The notes beneath the pieces are model-generated. The model made no database searches. It was not told the origin of the DNA and was given only the letters and a program-made list of their open reading frames with translations. This document shows, piece after piece, positions 26,258 to 35,629 of a stretch of DNA of 64,000 bases. A program made the translations under genes and the position numbers. Source of the DNA: Rhodocyclaceae bacterium (GTDB taxonomy: Bacteria; Pseudomonadota; Gammaproteobacteria; Burkholderiales; Rhodocyclaceae); NCBI GenBank assembly GCA_006218025.1, contig VBWA01000001.1, positions 1 to 64,000 of the forward strand. The letters are read 5' to 3'. The stretch's first letter is position 1. Each line of letters opens with the position of its first letter.

Positions 26258-29200
26258 TCAATCCTCCGCACCGTGGCGCAAGCGCCATTCCTTGACCAAC
26301 GCATAGATGGCCGGGATCACCGCCAGCGTCAGTATCGTCGATGAAATCATGCCGCCGACCATCGGCGCGGCGATGCGGCTCATGACTTCCGACCCGGTAC
26401 CGGTGCCCCACATGATGGGCAGGAGGCCCGCCATGATCGCCGTCACGGTCATCATTTTCGGCCGCACCCGCTCGACTGCACCCTCCATCACCGCCGCGTA
26501 TAAGTCGGCGCTGGCGGCACGGCGATTTTCCGCCGCGCAGCGCGCCTGCGCCGCCGCCCAGGCATGGTCGAGATAGATCAGCATCACCACGCCGGTTTCC
26601 GCCGCGACGCCGGCCAGGGCGATGAAGCCGACCGCCACTGCGACCGACAGGTTGTAGTTCAGCAGCCACATCAGCCAGACCCCGCCGACCAGCGCGAAGG
26701 GCACCGAGAGCATGACGATCAGGGTTTCGGTCAGGCGCCGGAAGTTGAGATAAAGCAGCAGGAAGATGATCAGCAGGGTCAGCGGAATCACCACTTTCAT
26801 TTTCTCGATGGCGCGTTCCATGTACTCGAACTGGCCACTCCAGGTCACGTAATAGCCGGGCGGGAACTTGATCTTTTCCGCAACCGCACGTTTGGCGTCG
26901 GCGACATAGCCGCCGATGTCGCGGTCGCGGATGTCGACGAAGATGTAGGCGGAGAGCAGGGCGTTCTCGGTGCGTATGCCCGGCGCGCCCTTGACGATCT
27001 CGACCTTCGCCACCTGGCCGAGCGGGATCATCGCGCGAGTGTCGTCACTGAGCATGGTCGGTACCAGCACTTCGCGCGCAATCTGCTGCGGATCGGCGCG
27101 CAGTTCGCGCGGGTAGCGCACCTGCACGCCGAAGCGCTCGCGGCCCTCGACCGTGGTGGTCACCATCTCGCCGCCGAGCGCGCTGCCGATCACGTCCTGC
27201 AGGTCGCCGACCGCCAATCCGTAGCGTGCCAGTTGCTCGCGGTCCGGCGTGATGTCGAGGTAGAAGCCGCCGGTGAGGCGTTCGGCGAACGCACTGGTGG
27301 TGCCCGGCACGGCCTTGACCACGGCCTCGATCTCGCGGGCCAGCTTTTCCATTTCGCCGAGGTCCTTGCCGAACACCTTGATGCCGATCGGCGTGCGGAT
27401 GCCGGTGGACAACATGTCGATGCGCGCCTTGATCGGCATGGTCCAGGAGTTGGCAACGCCGGGAAATTGCAGCGCCTTGTCCAGTTCGGCGATCAGCTTG
27501 TCGGTAGTCATGCCGGGCCGCCATTCGGATTCGTGCCTGAGGTTGATCACGGTCTCGAACATCTCGGTCGGCGCCGGGTCGGTCGCGGTGTTGGCGCGGC
27601 CGGCCTTGCCGTAGACCGAGACAACTTCGGGGAAACTCTTGATGATCTTGTTCTGCGTTTGCAGCAGCTCGGCGGCCTTGGTGATCGACATGCCGGGCAG
27701 TGACGTCGGCATGTAGAACAGCGTGCCTTCGTTGAGGGTCGGCATGAATTCGGAACCCAGCTTTGATGCCGGATAGATCGAGACGGCCATGGCCAGTACG
27801 GCGAGCAGGATGGTCCGCTTCTTCCAGCGCATCACGCCGGCAATGATCGGCCGATAGACCCAGATCAGGAAACGATTCACCGGGTTCTTCGCTTCCGGCA
27901 TGATCTTGCCGCGGATGAACAGCATCATCAGCACCGGCACCAGCGTGATCGACAGCAGCGCCGCGCCGGCCATGGCGAAGGTCTTGGTGTAGGCCAAGGG
28001 CGAGAACAGCCGGCCCTCCTGGCCTTCCAGGCTGAACACCGGCAGGAAGGAAACGGTGATGATCAAGAGCGAGAAGAACAGCGCCGGGCCGACCTCCTTA
28101 CACGCCGCGATGATGGCTTCGGCGCGGGCCGCTTCTCCCCCTCCCCCGGCCCCTCCCCCACAAGGGGGGAGGGGAGCAAAGCCCCTCCCCCCTTGTGGGG
28201 GAGGGGCCGGGGAGGGGGGCGGCAGTCGCTCCAGGTGCTTGTGCGCATTCTCGATCATGACGATGGCGGCATCGATCATGGCGCCGATGGCGATGGCGAT
28301 GCCGCCCAGGCTCATCAGGTTGGAGGTCATGCCGAGCAGGCGCATGGCGATGAAGGCGATCAGGATGCCGACCGGCAGCATCAGGATCGCCACCAGCGCA
28401 CTGCGCGCATGCAGCAGGAAGACGAAGCAGACCAGGGCGACGATGATCGATTCCTCGGCCAGCGTCCGCTTCAGGGTTTCGATCGCGCGGTGGATCAGAT
28501 CGGAGCGGTCATACACCGTCTCGATGGTGACACCGGCCGGCAGGCCGGCGGAGACTTCGACTATCTTCTCCTTGATGTTGTGGATCACTTCCAGCGCGTT
28601 CTGCCCATAGCGCGCCATGACGATGCCCGACACCACCTCGCCCTCGCCGTTGAGTTCCGTGAGGCCACGTCGCTCGTCGGGCCCCAGTTCGACGCGGGCG
28701 ATGTCGCGGATCAGCACCGGCGTTCCCTTCTCGCTTTTCACCACCAGCAATTCGAGATCGCTCATGCCGCGCAGATAGCCCTTGCCGCGCACCATGTACT
28801 CGGTCTCTGCCATCTCGACCACGCGACCACCGACGTCGCGGTTGGAATCGCGAATCACCTGCGCGACTTTCATCAGCGGAATGCCGTAGGCGCGCAGCTT
28901 GACCGGATCGACCGTGACCTGATAGGTCTGCACGAAGCCGCCGATCGAAGCGACTTCGGCGACGCCGTGCGCCTTGGTCAGCTGGTAGCGCAGATACCAG
29001 TCCTGGATGCTGCGCAGCTCGGCCAGGGTCTTGTCTTTCGCCAGCAGCGCGTATTGGTAGACCCAGCCGACGCCCGTGGCGTCGGGGCCGATCTGCGGCG
29101 TGATGCCTTTCGGCATGCGCCCAGCAGCGAAGTTGAGGTATTCCAGAACCCGCGAACGCGCCCAGTAAATGTCGGTGCCGTCCTCGAAAATGATATACAC

Positions 29201-29476
29201 GAAGGACGCGCCGAAGAAGGAAAAGCCGCGCACTACCTTGGATTTGGGCACCGAGAGCATGGCCGTGGTCAGCGGATAGGTAACCTGGTCCTCGACCACC
29301 TGCGGCGCCTGGCCGGGGTATTCTGTATAGACGATGACCTGCACGTCGGACAGATCCGGCAGCGCGTCGATCGGCGTGCGCAGCACGGCGTAGATGCCGG
29401 CCAGGGTGACGAACAGCGTGGCGAGCAGGACCAGGAAGGTGTTGCGCGCCGACCAGTCGATCAGGCCATTCAACAT
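26258..29476 (-). CDS. cusA: Copper/silver efflux RND pump CusA-type
   Basis: A 1072-residue heavy-metal RND proton antiporter of the inner membrane. It is recognised by the N-terminal NGLIDWSARNTFLVLL and YTEYPGQAPQVVEDQVTYPL, the proton-relay helix IGAMIDAAIVMIENAHKHLE (Cus subclass), and the later VGFIALAGVAAETGVVMLIYL. The ATG at 29476 follows the cusB stop with one base between. An 85-base palindromic element sits in frame at residues ~419-447 and encodes a Pro/Gly-rich stretch (PPPSPAPPPQGGRG and so on) directly after the relay helix, before CKEVGPALFF. The cytoplasmic loop there is longer than in typical CusA. It is co-transcribed with cusC, cusB and cusF under cusRS. Confidence 0.94.
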   Translation of the reverse strand: MLNGLIDWSARNTFLVLLATLFVTLAGIYAVLRTPIDALPDLSDVQVIVYTEYPGQAPQVVEDQVTYPLTTAMLSVPKSKVVRGFSFFGASFVYIIFEDGTDIYWARSRVLEYLNFAAGRMPKGITPQIGPDATGVGWVYQYALLAKDKTLAELRSIQDWYLRYQLTKAHGVAEVASIGGFVQTYQVTVDPVKLRAYGIPLMKVAQVIRDSNRDVGGRVVEMAETEYMVRGKGYLRGMSDLELLVVKSEKGTPVLIRDIARVELGPDERRGLTELNGEGEVVSGIVMARYGQNALEVIHNIKEKIVEVSAGLPAGVTIETVYDRSDLIHRAIETLKRTLAEESIIVALVCFVFLLHARSALVAILMLPVGILIAFIAMRLLGMTSNLMSLGGIAIAIGAMIDAAIVMIENAHKHLERLPPPSPAPPPQGGRGFAPLPPCGGGAGGGGEAARAEAIIAACKEVGPALFFSLLIITVSFLPVFSLEGQEGRLFSPLAYTKTFAMAGAALLSITLVPVLMMLFIRGKIMPEAKNPVNRFLIWVYRPIIAGVMRWKKRTILLAVLAMAVSIYPASKLGSEFMPTLNEGTLFYMPTSLPGMSITKAAELLQTQNKIIKSFPEVVSVYGKAGRANTATDPAPTEMFETVINLRHESEWRPGMTTDKLIAELDKALQFPGVANSWTMPIKARIDMLSTGIRTPIGIKVFGKDLGEMEKLAREIEAVVKAVPGTTSAFAERLTGGFYLDITPDREQLARYGLAVGDLQDVIGSALGGEMVTTTVEGRERFGVQVRYPRELRADPQQIAREVLVPTMLSDDTRAMIPLGQVAKVEIVKGAPGIRTENALLSAYIFVDIRDRDIGGYVADAKRAVAEKIKFPPGYYVTWSGQFEYMERAIEKMKVVIPLTLLIIFLLLYLNFRRLTETLIVMLSVPFALVGGVWLMWLLNYNLSVAVAVGFIALAGVAAETGVVMLIYLDHAWAAAQARCAAENRRAASADLYAAVMEGAVERVRPKMMTVTAIMAGLLPIMWGTGTGSEVMSRIAAPMVGGMISSTILTLAVIPAIYALVKEWRLRHGAED
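28136..28220. repeat. Large palindrome inserted in frame in cusA
   Basis: Two ~39-base C-run/G-run arms (right arm starts CCCCTCCCCCCTTGTGGGGG) separated by AGCAAAG form a near-perfect hairpin inside the coding sequence. The open frame is kept and encodes about 28 Pro/Gly-rich residues. Confidence 0.85.
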
Positions 29477-29477
29477 T

Positions 29478-31052
29478 TCAGTGGCCCTTGTGCGGGTCGG
29501 CCGGCGCGCTCGACCCGGTCTGCGCTGCCGCATCCATCTTCGTGATTACCCACTCGCCCGGCTTGCGCTCGACGAACTCGATATTGACCGCGCTGCCGGG
29601 TTTGATCTTCTGCGTCAGCGAAGGATTCGCCAGCATGAAGTCCATGGTCATGCCCGGCCACTTGAGGCTTGGCACCGGACCGTGTGTCACGGTCACGCTG
29701 CCGGCCTTGGCATCGACGGCGTCCAGCGTGCCCGTCGCCTGGTGGCTGGCTGACTTGGGCGCCGCAGGCGCCGCAGCGGCAGTCAAGCCGCCGAGCGCCG
29801 CCTTGAGATTGCTTTCGGCATCGATCAGGAAATTGGCGGCGACCACCACCGGCTCGCCGTCCCTGACGCCCTCGATAACCTCCACGTAGCTGTCGCTGCG
29901 CGCGCCGAGCTTGACCTCGCGCGGCTCGAAACGCCCCGCGCCTTTTTCGATCAGCACGATCTGCCGCGTACCGCTGTCGATCACCGCCGAGACCGGCACC
30001 GTAACCACCTTGTCGCGCTCGCCCACCGCCAGCTCGACGCTGGCATACATGGCCGGCTTCAGCAGCCCGCCCGGATTGGCCAGCTCGATGCGCACCGGTA
30101 TCGTCCGCGTCTCGGCCTTCAAGGTCGGGTAGATGTAGGCGATGGTGCCGGTAAAGCTCTTCTCCGGGTAGGCGCTGATGCTGAGCCTGACCTTTTGCCC
30201 GGCCTTGACCTGCGCGATGTCGCGCTCGAAAACATCGGCCAGCACCCAGACCGAGGACAGGTCGGCGATCTGGTAGAGCATCTCGCCGGGCATGAAGCGC
30301 ATGCCGGCCACGGCCTTCTTCTCCAGCACCACGCCGCTCACCGGCGAGCGGAAGCTCAGCGTGCGCCTGGCCTCGCCGCCGGCCGCCAGCGCCTTGATCT
30401 GTTCCTCCGAAATGTCCCAGTTGCGCAGGCGGACCAGGCTGGCGTCGGCCAGCTGGCGCATGCCCGACTGCATTTCGCTGCTGGCGTCCTTGAGCGCCGC
30501 GACGCCCTTGGCGGCCACCACGTATTCGCGCTGCGCCGAGACCAGCTCCGGGCTATACACCTCGAACAGCGGCTGGCCCTTGGCCACCGGCTGGCCCGTA
30601 GCATTGACGTGCAGGTGCTCGACCCAGCCCTCGAATTTCGGTGCCACGTTGTGCAGGCGGCGCTCGTCGATTTCGACCCGACCGGAAGCCCGCACCTGGC
30701 GCGCCAGTTCGCGCAGCGCGGCGGGTTCTGTCCTGACGCCCAGCTTCTGAACTTTCTCGGTGCTGATCTTCACTTCGCCCGATGCGGCGCCGTCGTCCTC
30801 GCCGTCATAGACCGCGATGTAGTCCATGCCCATCGAGTCCTTCTTCGGCGTCGGCGAAGTGTCGGGCAGGCCCATTGGGTTGCGGTAGTAGAGCAGCTTG
30901 CGCTGCTTCGCCTCTACCGGCGCCGCCGCAACGCCCGGGGCAGCGGCAATCGCCGTGTCGCCAGCGCCGACTCTTGTCTTGCCGCCCAGCCAGTAGCCAC
31001 CGCCGACAGCCAGCAGCAGGGCCGCCAGCACGGCCGGTATTTGGTATTTCAT
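29478..31052 (-). CDS. cusB: RND efflux adaptor CusB-type with C-terminal CusF-like domain
   Basis: A 524-residue membrane-fusion protein linking pump and outer-membrane channel in the periplasm. The N-terminal anchor is IPAVLAALLLAVGGGYWLGG. A heavy-metal-binding domain follows (YYRNPMGLPDTSPTPKKDSMGMDYI, here noted by its PMG/PDTSPxPK/DSMGM pattern). Then come the barrel-sandwich and alpha-hairpin domains (WVEHLHVNATGQPVAKGQPLFEVYSPEL). Residues ~445-520 form a CusF-like metallochaperone domain with THGPVPSLKWPGMTM, which keeps the His, Trp and two Met ligands of CusF. A 24-bp repeat copy gives TRVGAGDTAIAA just after the anchor. Its ATG overlaps the cusC stop (ATGA). Confidence 0.93.
   Translation of the reverse strand: MKYQIPAVLAALLLAVGGGYWLGGKTRVGAGDTAIAAAPGVAAAPVEAKQRKLLYYRNPMGLPDTSPTPKKDSMGMDYIAVYDGEDDGAASGEVKISTEKVQKLGVRTEPAALRELARQVRASGRVEIDERRLHNVAPKFEGWVEHLHVNATGQPVAKGQPLFEVYSPELVSAQREYVVAAKGVAALKDASSEMQSGMRQLADASLVRLRNWDISEEQIKALAAGGEARRTLSFRSPVSGVVLEKKAVAGMRFMPGEMLYQIADLSSVWVLADVFERDIAQVKAGQKVRLSISAYPEKSFTGTIAYIYPTLKAETRTIPVRIELANPGGLLKPAMYASVELAVGERDKVVTVPVSAVIDSGTRQIVLIEKGAGRFEPREVKLGARSDSYVEVIEGVRDGEPVVVAANFLIDAESNLKAALGGLTAAAAPAAPKSASHQATGTLDAVDAKAGSVTVTHGPVPSLKWPGMTMDFMLANPSLTQKIKPGSAVNIEFVERKPGEWVITKMDAAAQTGSSAPADPHKGH
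30951..30974 (-). repeat. 24-bp dispersed repeat, copy 6
   Basis: In cusB, just after the membrane anchor; translated RVGAGDTA, the same frame as copies 3, 9, 10 and 11. Confidence 0.8.
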
Positions 31053-32320
31053 AGGTCTTCTCCCACCATCTTTTCGATTTCGGCCAGGCGTATCTGCTGG
31101 TCGCCGCGCGCCTTCACCAGTTCATTGCGGGCGCGACGCAGTTGCCGGTGCGCATCGAGCACCGCGGCGAAATCGACGCGGCCGTTTTCATAGGCGGACA
31201 GCGCCGCGTTCAGGTTCAGTTCGGCCTGCGGCAGCAGGCCCGTGGTCACCAGCGACTCCAGCCGGCGGGCGACTTCAAGGCCGGCCAGGCTTTCGCTGAG
31301 TTCGGCCAGGGCCTGATTCACGTTGCCCTGGCGACGCAGGCGCGCCGCTTCCAGGTTCAGCTCCGCCTCACGTTCCTGCGCGCGGCGGCTGCCCTGTTGC
31401 AGCGGAATGTTGATCTCGAACATCAACTCCCATTCGCTGACGCGGTTGCGGGTCTGGGTCGGCGAGATGCCAAGATTCACGTCGGGATAGCGATTGCGCT
31501 GCACCAGGTCGCGCCCCTTTTCGGCGCCGCTGATGCGCGCGTCATCGGCGGCGAGCTGCGGATTGTTGGCGCGCAGCCGCGCTTCCAGCGCGACCATGTC
31601 CAGCTGTGCCACCGGCGGCAGCAGGCGCAGCTTTTCGGGCGGGCGCAGCTTGACGTTTTCCGGCCGCCCCAGCAGCGCACGCATGCGCGCGCTGGCCTGG
31701 GCGCTCTCGCCTTCGAGCATGACCAGGTCGGTTTCCATGGCGATGATTTCGGATTGCGCGCGCAGGGCATCCTGCTGGCTGCCGAAGCCGCTGCCATAGC
31801 GGGTGCGGGCGATCTCGGCGACGCGCCGCATCAGGTCGAGATTCTCCTGCGCATAGCGGATGCTGGTCAGATGCACGTGGTGCTGGGCGTAGGTCAGCTT
31901 GATCTTCGTCGCCAGTTCGATCCAGCCGGCGCGGGCGCGGGCCTGCGCTTCGTCGGCGCTGGCGCCTGCGACTTCGCGGCGCAGATCGCGCTTGCCGAAC
32001 CAGGGCAGGCTCTGGCTGATGGCATAGCGCGCACTGCCGATGCGCGGCGGCAGCAGGTTGGCGCTGGCGGCATCGTTACCCTCATTGGTGATGTTACGCA
32101 ATTCGGTACGCAGCATCGGATCGGGCAGTGCCCCGGCCGGCTCGACGCGCGCCGTGGCCGCCTCGGCCTCGGCGCGCAAGGCGGCGAACTCGGGATGGCG
32201 GCTGCGGGCGAATTCGAGCAGGCTCTCGACCTGGCCGCCGATCAGCTGCTCGGGTTCCGCGGCACGGGCTGGCCCGGCCGCGAGCAGCAGCAGCGCAATC
32301 AGGAGGGGGCCGCAGCGCAT
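31049..32320 (-). CDS. cusC: Outer-membrane channel of the Cus system (TolC family)
   Basis: A 423-residue outer-membrane efflux protein with signal peptide CGPLLIALLLLAAGPARAA. Two OEP domains are marked by LLEFARSRHPEFAALRAEAEAA near the N-terminus, then LAADDARISGAEKGRDLVQRNRYPDVNLGIS and a late YENGRVDFAAVLDAHRQL. It forms the trimeric periplasm-spanning tunnel for CusBA. The ATG at 32320 lies four bases after the cusF stop region; upstream frame lacks homology. The order cusF-cusC-cusB-cusA matches the E. coli set in content though not exactly in order. Confidence 0.9.
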   Translation of the reverse strand: MRCGPLLIALLLLAAGPARAAEPEQLIGGQVESLLEFARSRHPEFAALRAEAEAATARVEPAGALPDPMLRTELRNITNEGNDAASANLLPPRIGSARYAISQSLPWFGKRDLRREVAGASADEAQARARAGWIELATKIKLTYAQHHVHLTSIRYAQENLDLMRRVAEIARTRYGSGFGSQQDALRAQSEIIAMETDLVMLEGESAQASARMRALLGRPENVKLRPPEKLRLLPPVAQLDMVALEARLRANNPQLAADDARISGAEKGRDLVQRNRYPDVNLGISPTQTRNRVSEWELMFEINIPLQQGSRRAQEREAELNLEAARLRRQGNVNQALAELSESLAGLEVARRLESLVTTGLLPQAELNLNAALSAYENGRVDFAAVLDAHRQLRRARNELVKARGDQQIRLAEIEKMVGEDL

Positions 32321-32324
32321 GGCC

Positions 32325-32663
32325 CTACTTCGCCGGCACGACGCGGACGACGGTGTACTGGCCGTCCTTTTCCTCGGCGCGGAAGCGCACCTTGTCGCCA
32401 TCCTTGACCGACGCCGGCACGACGCCCTTCTTGAAGCTGAAGGTCATGGTCATCGCCCCCATGCCCAGGTTCTCGATCGGGCCATGGGTAATCGTGACGC
32501 TGCCCGCCTCCCTGTCGAGTCTCCTGACCTTGCCTTCGGACAAGGTCTGCTTGGCCGCCTTCGCCGCCGGCGCGGCATGCGCGGAATGATCCATCGCGAT
32601 GGCCGGTTGCAGGAAGGATGCAAAAGCAAGCGCCAACGCGGTGCGCAGAACAATCTGTTTCAT
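32325..32663 (-). CDS. cusF: CusF-like periplasmic copper-binding protein
   Basis: A 112-residue secreted metallochaperone with signal peptide LRTALALAFASFLQPAIA and a His-containing N-terminal tail (MDHSAHAA). The OB-fold carries SVTITHGPIENLGMGAMTMTFSF. His and the MTM methionine pair are kept, but the Trp that caps the metal in CusF (as in NWPEMTM) is replaced in this free copy by a Leu-Gly-Met stretch, while the domain fused to CusB retains Trp. It would hand Cu(I)/Ag(I) to CusB. It is the first efflux gene after cusS, behind a short hairpin spacer. Confidence 0.9.
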   Translation of the reverse strand: MKQIVLRTALALAFASFLQPAIAMDHSAHAAPAAKAAKQTLSEGKVRRLDREAGSVTITHGPIENLGMGAMTMTFSFKKGVVPASVKDGDKVRFRAEEKDGQYTVVRVVPAK

Positions 32664-32704
32664 GAAAATCTCTCCTGTGACAATGAACGTTCAACAATCA
32701 GCCC

Positions 32705-32721
32705 GGCGCCACGGCGGCGCC
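32705..32721 (-). terminator. Short hairpin between cusS and cusF
   Basis: GGCGCC-ACGGC-GGCGCC in the 60-base gap; likely an intra-operon stem-loop rather than a full terminator because no T-run follows. Confidence 0.4.
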
Positions 32722-32723
32722 GA

Positions 32724-34109
32724 TCATGCCATTCGCAACTCGAAACACACACCCGCCGTCCCCGAGCTGACGGAAATCTCCCCGCCGTGGGCGCGAATGA
32801 TCGAACGCGTGATGGCCAAGCCCAGTCCGGCGCCTTCGCCGCCGCCATGGCGCGACGCATCGCCGCGATAGAAGCGGTCGAAAATCCGCGACATCTGTTC
32901 CTGCGGAATCGGCTCGCCGGAATTCTCCACGCTCAGTTGGGTGCCCTCGCTGCAGGCCGCGATGGCGACCCGGATGCTGCCGCCCGCCGGCGTGTGCCGG
33001 ATCGCATTGGAAATCAGGTTGGCCAGCGCCCGGCGCAGCATCAGCTTGTCGCCGGAGACCCGGCCACTGCCCGTCAGCGTGAGCCGCAGGCCTTTTTCCT
33101 CGGCCAGCGCATCGAAGAAGTCGAACAGTTCGCGCACCTGCAGCGCCAGATCGACCGGTTCGCGGTTTGGCACCACCAGCCCGTGGTCGGCCTGCGCCAG
33201 GAACAGCATGTCGCCGACCATGCGCGCCAGGCGTTCGTATTCTTCTTCATTCGAGGCCAGCACCTCGCGATACTCGTCCGCGCTGCGCGCCCGCGTCAGC
33301 GCCACCTGGGTCTGCGTCATCAGGTTGCTGATCGGCGTGCGCAGTTCGTGGGCCAGGTCCGACGAAAAGTCCTTCAGTCGCTGGAAGGAATCTTCCAGCC
33401 GGGCCAGCATCTGGTTCAGGGTTTCGGCCAGTTCGGCAAGCTCGACCGGCACCGCGTCCAGGCTCAAGCGGGTGTCGAGGCGGTTCGCCGTGACGCTTGC
33501 CGCGTCGCGACGCATGGCCTGCAAGGGCGCCAGTCCGCGCCGCACCACGACCCAACCGAGGAAGCCCACCAAAATCGCGGCAATGGCGACGAACAGCCAC
33601 AGCGTCTGGCGGAAGGATTCCATGAAGTGCTCATGATGGGAGATATCGACCGCGACGGCGACCAGCATGGTCGGCCACTCGCTGTTGCCGGTCGGCAACA
33701 GCGTGGCAATGCCGCGCCAGGGATGGCCGTCCTGCGACCATGACTTTGGTGTTGCACCGGCGCTTGCCGGTTTCAGCATGACGTCCGGAAAGGCGGCATT
33801 CGGCGTCGCGAACACGCGCTTGCCATCAGGCGCAAGAACCACTACGGCCAGTCCGTGATGGCCGACCAGGGAATCGTCGAGCTGTCGCAGCAGGGTGTTC
33901 GAATCCGCCGGCGAGCCCAGCTGGGCCAGCAAGTTGGCGGCCAGTTGCGTCTTGCCGCTCAGCACCTCCATGTCCTGCTCGACGAAATGCTGTTCGACCG
34001 CATTGCCGATCAGCAGGCCCAGCGCCAGCAGCACGGCCGTCGACACGGCGGCGAACAGCAGGGTCAGGCGCGCGGTAATCGATGTGCTGCGCGACGTGCT
34101 GCGCTTCAT
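32724..34109 (-). CDS. cusS: Heavy-metal sensor histidine kinase (CusS family)
   Basis: A 461-residue inner-membrane kinase. Helix 1 ([26 protein letters not shown]) and helix 2 ([25 protein letters not shown]) flank a ~140-residue periplasmic sensor region. A HAMP linker leads to the H-box [16 protein letters not shown], then the ATPase domain with the N-box [11 protein letters not shown], and the G-boxes [24 protein letters not shown]. Length and architecture match CusS/CopS sensors. Its start codon overlaps the stop of the response regulator (ATGA). It likely detects periplasmic Cu(I)/Ag(I) and phosphorylates the neighbouring regulator. Confidence 0.93.
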   Translation of the reverse strand: MKRSTSRSTSITARLTLLFAAVSTAVLLALGLLIGNAVEQHFVEQDMEVLSGKTQLAANLLAQLGSPADSNTLLRQLDDSLVGHHGLAVVVLAPDGKRVFATPNAAFPDVMLKPASAGATPKSWSQDGHPWRGIATLLPTGNSEWPTMLVAVAVDISHHEHFMESFRQTLWLFVAIAAILVGFLGWVVVRRGLAPLQAMRRDAASVTANRLDTRLSLDAVPVELAELAETLNQMLARLEDSFQRLKDFSSDLAHELRTPISNLMTQTQVALTRARSADEYREVLASNEEEYERLARMVGDMLFLAQADHGLVVPNREPVDLALQVRELFDFFDALAEEKGLRLTLTGSGRVSGDKLMLRRALANLISNAIRHTPAGGSIRVAIAACSEGTQLSVENSGEPIPQEQMSRIFDRFYRGDASRHGGGEGAGLGLAITRSIIRAHGGEISVSSGTAGVCFELRMA

Positions 34110-34786
34110 GTCGCATCCGCTTCCAGCACATAGCCCATGCCGCGCACGGTGCGAATCAGCTTGGTGTCGAAACCGTCGTCGATCTTGGCGCGCAGCCGGC
34201 GCATCGCCACTTCGATGACATTGGTGTCGCTGTCGAAATTCATGTCCCACACCTGCGAGGCGATCAGGGACCGCGGCAGGACTTCGCCCTGACGACGCAA
34301 CAGGAGTTCCAGCAGCGCGAACTCCTTGGCGGTGAGGTCGATGTGGCGGCCGCCGCGCGAGGCGCGACGCCGCAGCAGATCCAGTTCGAGGTCCGCCGCG
34401 CGCATCTGCTGCGGCTCCTGGCTGCGACTACCGCGCCGCAGCAGGGTGCGCACGCGGGCCAGCAGCTCGGCGAAGGCGAAGGGCTTGACCAGGTAATCGT
34501 CGGCGCCGAGTTCGAGGCCCTTGACGCGGTCCTCGACCTGGTCGCGGGCGGTGAGGAACAGCACCGGCATTTCGCGCCCGGCGCGGCGCAGGCCGGCCAG
34601 CACCTGCCATCCATCCAGCTTCGGCAGCATCACGTCGAGAATCGCCAGGTCGTAGTCGCCGGTTTCGCCCAGATGCAGGCCATCCACCCCGTCGCGCGCC
34701 AGGTCGACGACGAAGCCGGCCTCGACCAGCCCCTGCCTGAGGTAGTCGCCGGTTTTCGGCTCGTCTTCCACGACCAGAAGCTTCAT
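34106..34786 (-). CDS. cusR: Heavy-metal response regulator (CusR/CopR family)
   Basis: A 226-residue OmpR/PhoB-type regulator. The receiver has Glu7-Asp8, phospho-acceptor Asp51 ([13 protein letters not shown]), Thr in LFLTARD and Lys in LVKPFAF. The winged-helix domain carries [55 protein letters not shown], here noted by LT.KE..LLELL....EVL.R..I...VWDM.F...TNV..V...RLR.K. The pattern [14 protein letters not shown] is typical of CusR/CopR/CzcR. Its operator is probably the GATTACA-N4-TGTAATC box found three times on the island. Confidence 0.94.
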   Translation of the reverse strand: MKLLVVEDEPKTGDYLRQGLVEAGFVVDLARDGVDGLHLGETGDYDLAILDVMLPKLDGWQVLAGLRRAGREMPVLFLTARDQVEDRVKGLELGADDYLVKPFAFAELLARVRTLLRRGSRSQEPQQMRAADLELDLLRRRASRGGRHIDLTAKEFALLELLLRRQGEVLPRSLIASQVWDMNFDSDTNVIEVAMRRLRAKIDDGFDTKLIRTVRGMGYVLEADAT

Positions 34787-34847
34787 TGCCCGTTCCCACC
34801 CGTTGCGATGCCGCGATTGTGCGCCTGCAGCATCGACGCCCGGCCGA

Positions 34848-34865
34848 GATTACAGAAATGTAATC
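34848..34865 (+). promoter_or_regulatory. Candidate CusR/CopR operator, box 1
   Basis: Perfect inverted repeat GATTACA-GAAA-TGTAATC, followed after five bases by GTCAGCTT, exactly as at boxes 2 and 3. The downstream half points rightward, away from cusR, and lacks a good -10 at the position where boxes 2 and 3 have one. Confidence 0.75.
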
Positions 34866-34932
34866 GGCGTGTCAGCTTCCGGTGAGGATGCCGTTTGGCA
34901 TCGGTGCCAGGAAGGATTCAGGGCGCGCCGCG

Positions 34933-34956
34933 AAAGTCGGCGCCGGCGGGACGGCG
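34933..34956 (+). repeat. 24-bp dispersed repeat, copy 7 (intergenic)
   Basis: Forward orientation, one base from the consensus. Together with copy 8 (reverse orientation at 36157) it brackets the brnTA module. Confidence 0.8.
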
Positions 34957-35120
34957 AGGGAGCAGTCGCGAAGCGCTGCTTCGCGCCCTCGCCGGTCGGT
35001 GGGCCATGCAGGGCCACCGAGGGCTCCGATCAGGGGCCGAAGCGGGATTCAAAATGGTGCGCCTTTTCGGCCAGAGCGGACGATCGTTAATTTCAAGTCG
35101 ATATCCGCTTCGTGCCCTTT

Positions 35121-35209
35121 GCCGTCGTTCCCGCGAACGCGGGAATCCAACGGCGTTTGAACAAACACACTGGATTCCGGGTTCCGCTGCGCAGCCCCGG
35201 AATGACGGC
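35121..35209. repeat. Inverted-repeat element of the GTCATTCCCGCG type
   Basis: Ends GCCGTCGTTCC and GGAATGACGGC form near-perfect terminal inverted repeats (10 of 11). Internal GGGAATCCA/TGGATTCC arms and CCCGCGAACGCGGG strengthen the hairpin. This resembles a widely distributed extragenic repeat in beta- and gammaproteobacteria. Confidence 0.75.
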
Positions 35210-35326
35210 AGTTGGCCGAGTGCCGAAGTAGAACTAGTCACCGCTAATGGCCGTTGCCCATGCATTGCGTGCATTGACCAGCGCAACGACAACTGGTGCA
35301 AGGGACCAACTCAGCGCAAAGATCAG

Positions 35327-35629
35327 CTAGGCGGCCTTCCGGCCTTTCAATTCCTCGCGGATAACCTTGCGGATTGTCGTCTCGATGTCGGCCTGGTGAA
35401 GCGAGGTCTTCAACGTCTCATTGATCAGTGTCTGATAACCGCGATCACCGGCCATGCCCTTGAATCGTTCCACAATCGTTGCGTCAAGGTAAAGCGTGAC
35501 GCGCTTCTTGGGTAGCACCACGCCGCCGCCGGCCGTGCGCTTGCGCAGAACCAGCTTGCCGGTATCGATGTCGCCCTGGGTGATGGGCGCGTTCTCGTCA
35601 AACGTTGCCGTAGTAGATTTCTTCTTCAT
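35327..35629 (-). CDS. brnA: BrnA-type antitoxin
   Basis: A 100-residue antitoxin of the BrnA (CopG/ribbon-helix-helix) type. The DNA-binding segment is PKKRVTLYLDATIVERFK, with RGYQTLINETLKTSL following, the standard RHH pattern. The C-terminus (IRKVIREELKGRKAA) is basic. Its start overlaps the end of brnT by 32 bases. BrnA neutralises BrnT by direct binding and the complex represses the operon. A perfect TATGCGCATA palindrome between the promoter elements is a likely operator. Confidence 0.85.
   Translation of the reverse strand: MKKKSTTATFDENAPITQGDIDTGKLVLRKRTAGGGVVLPKKRVTLYLDATIVERFKGMAGDRGYQTLINETLKTSLHQADIETTIRKVIREELKGRKAA

Larger units (their letters stand above)
34787..35326. other. 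540-base spacer with operator, repeats and no credible gene
   Basis: Contains the first metal-operator box (34848-34865), a 24-bp dispersed repeat (34933-34956), a GCGAAGC-GCT-GCTTCGC hairpin near 34968, and an inverted-repeat element (35121-35209). Open frames here have repeat-like composition and no recognisable product. Confidence 0.7.

Noticed and set aside
34895-35515. Plus-strand open frame through the cusR-brnA spacer
   Set aside because: Built from repeat sequence (FPRTRES-type translation of an inverted repeat) and runs antisense into brnA.
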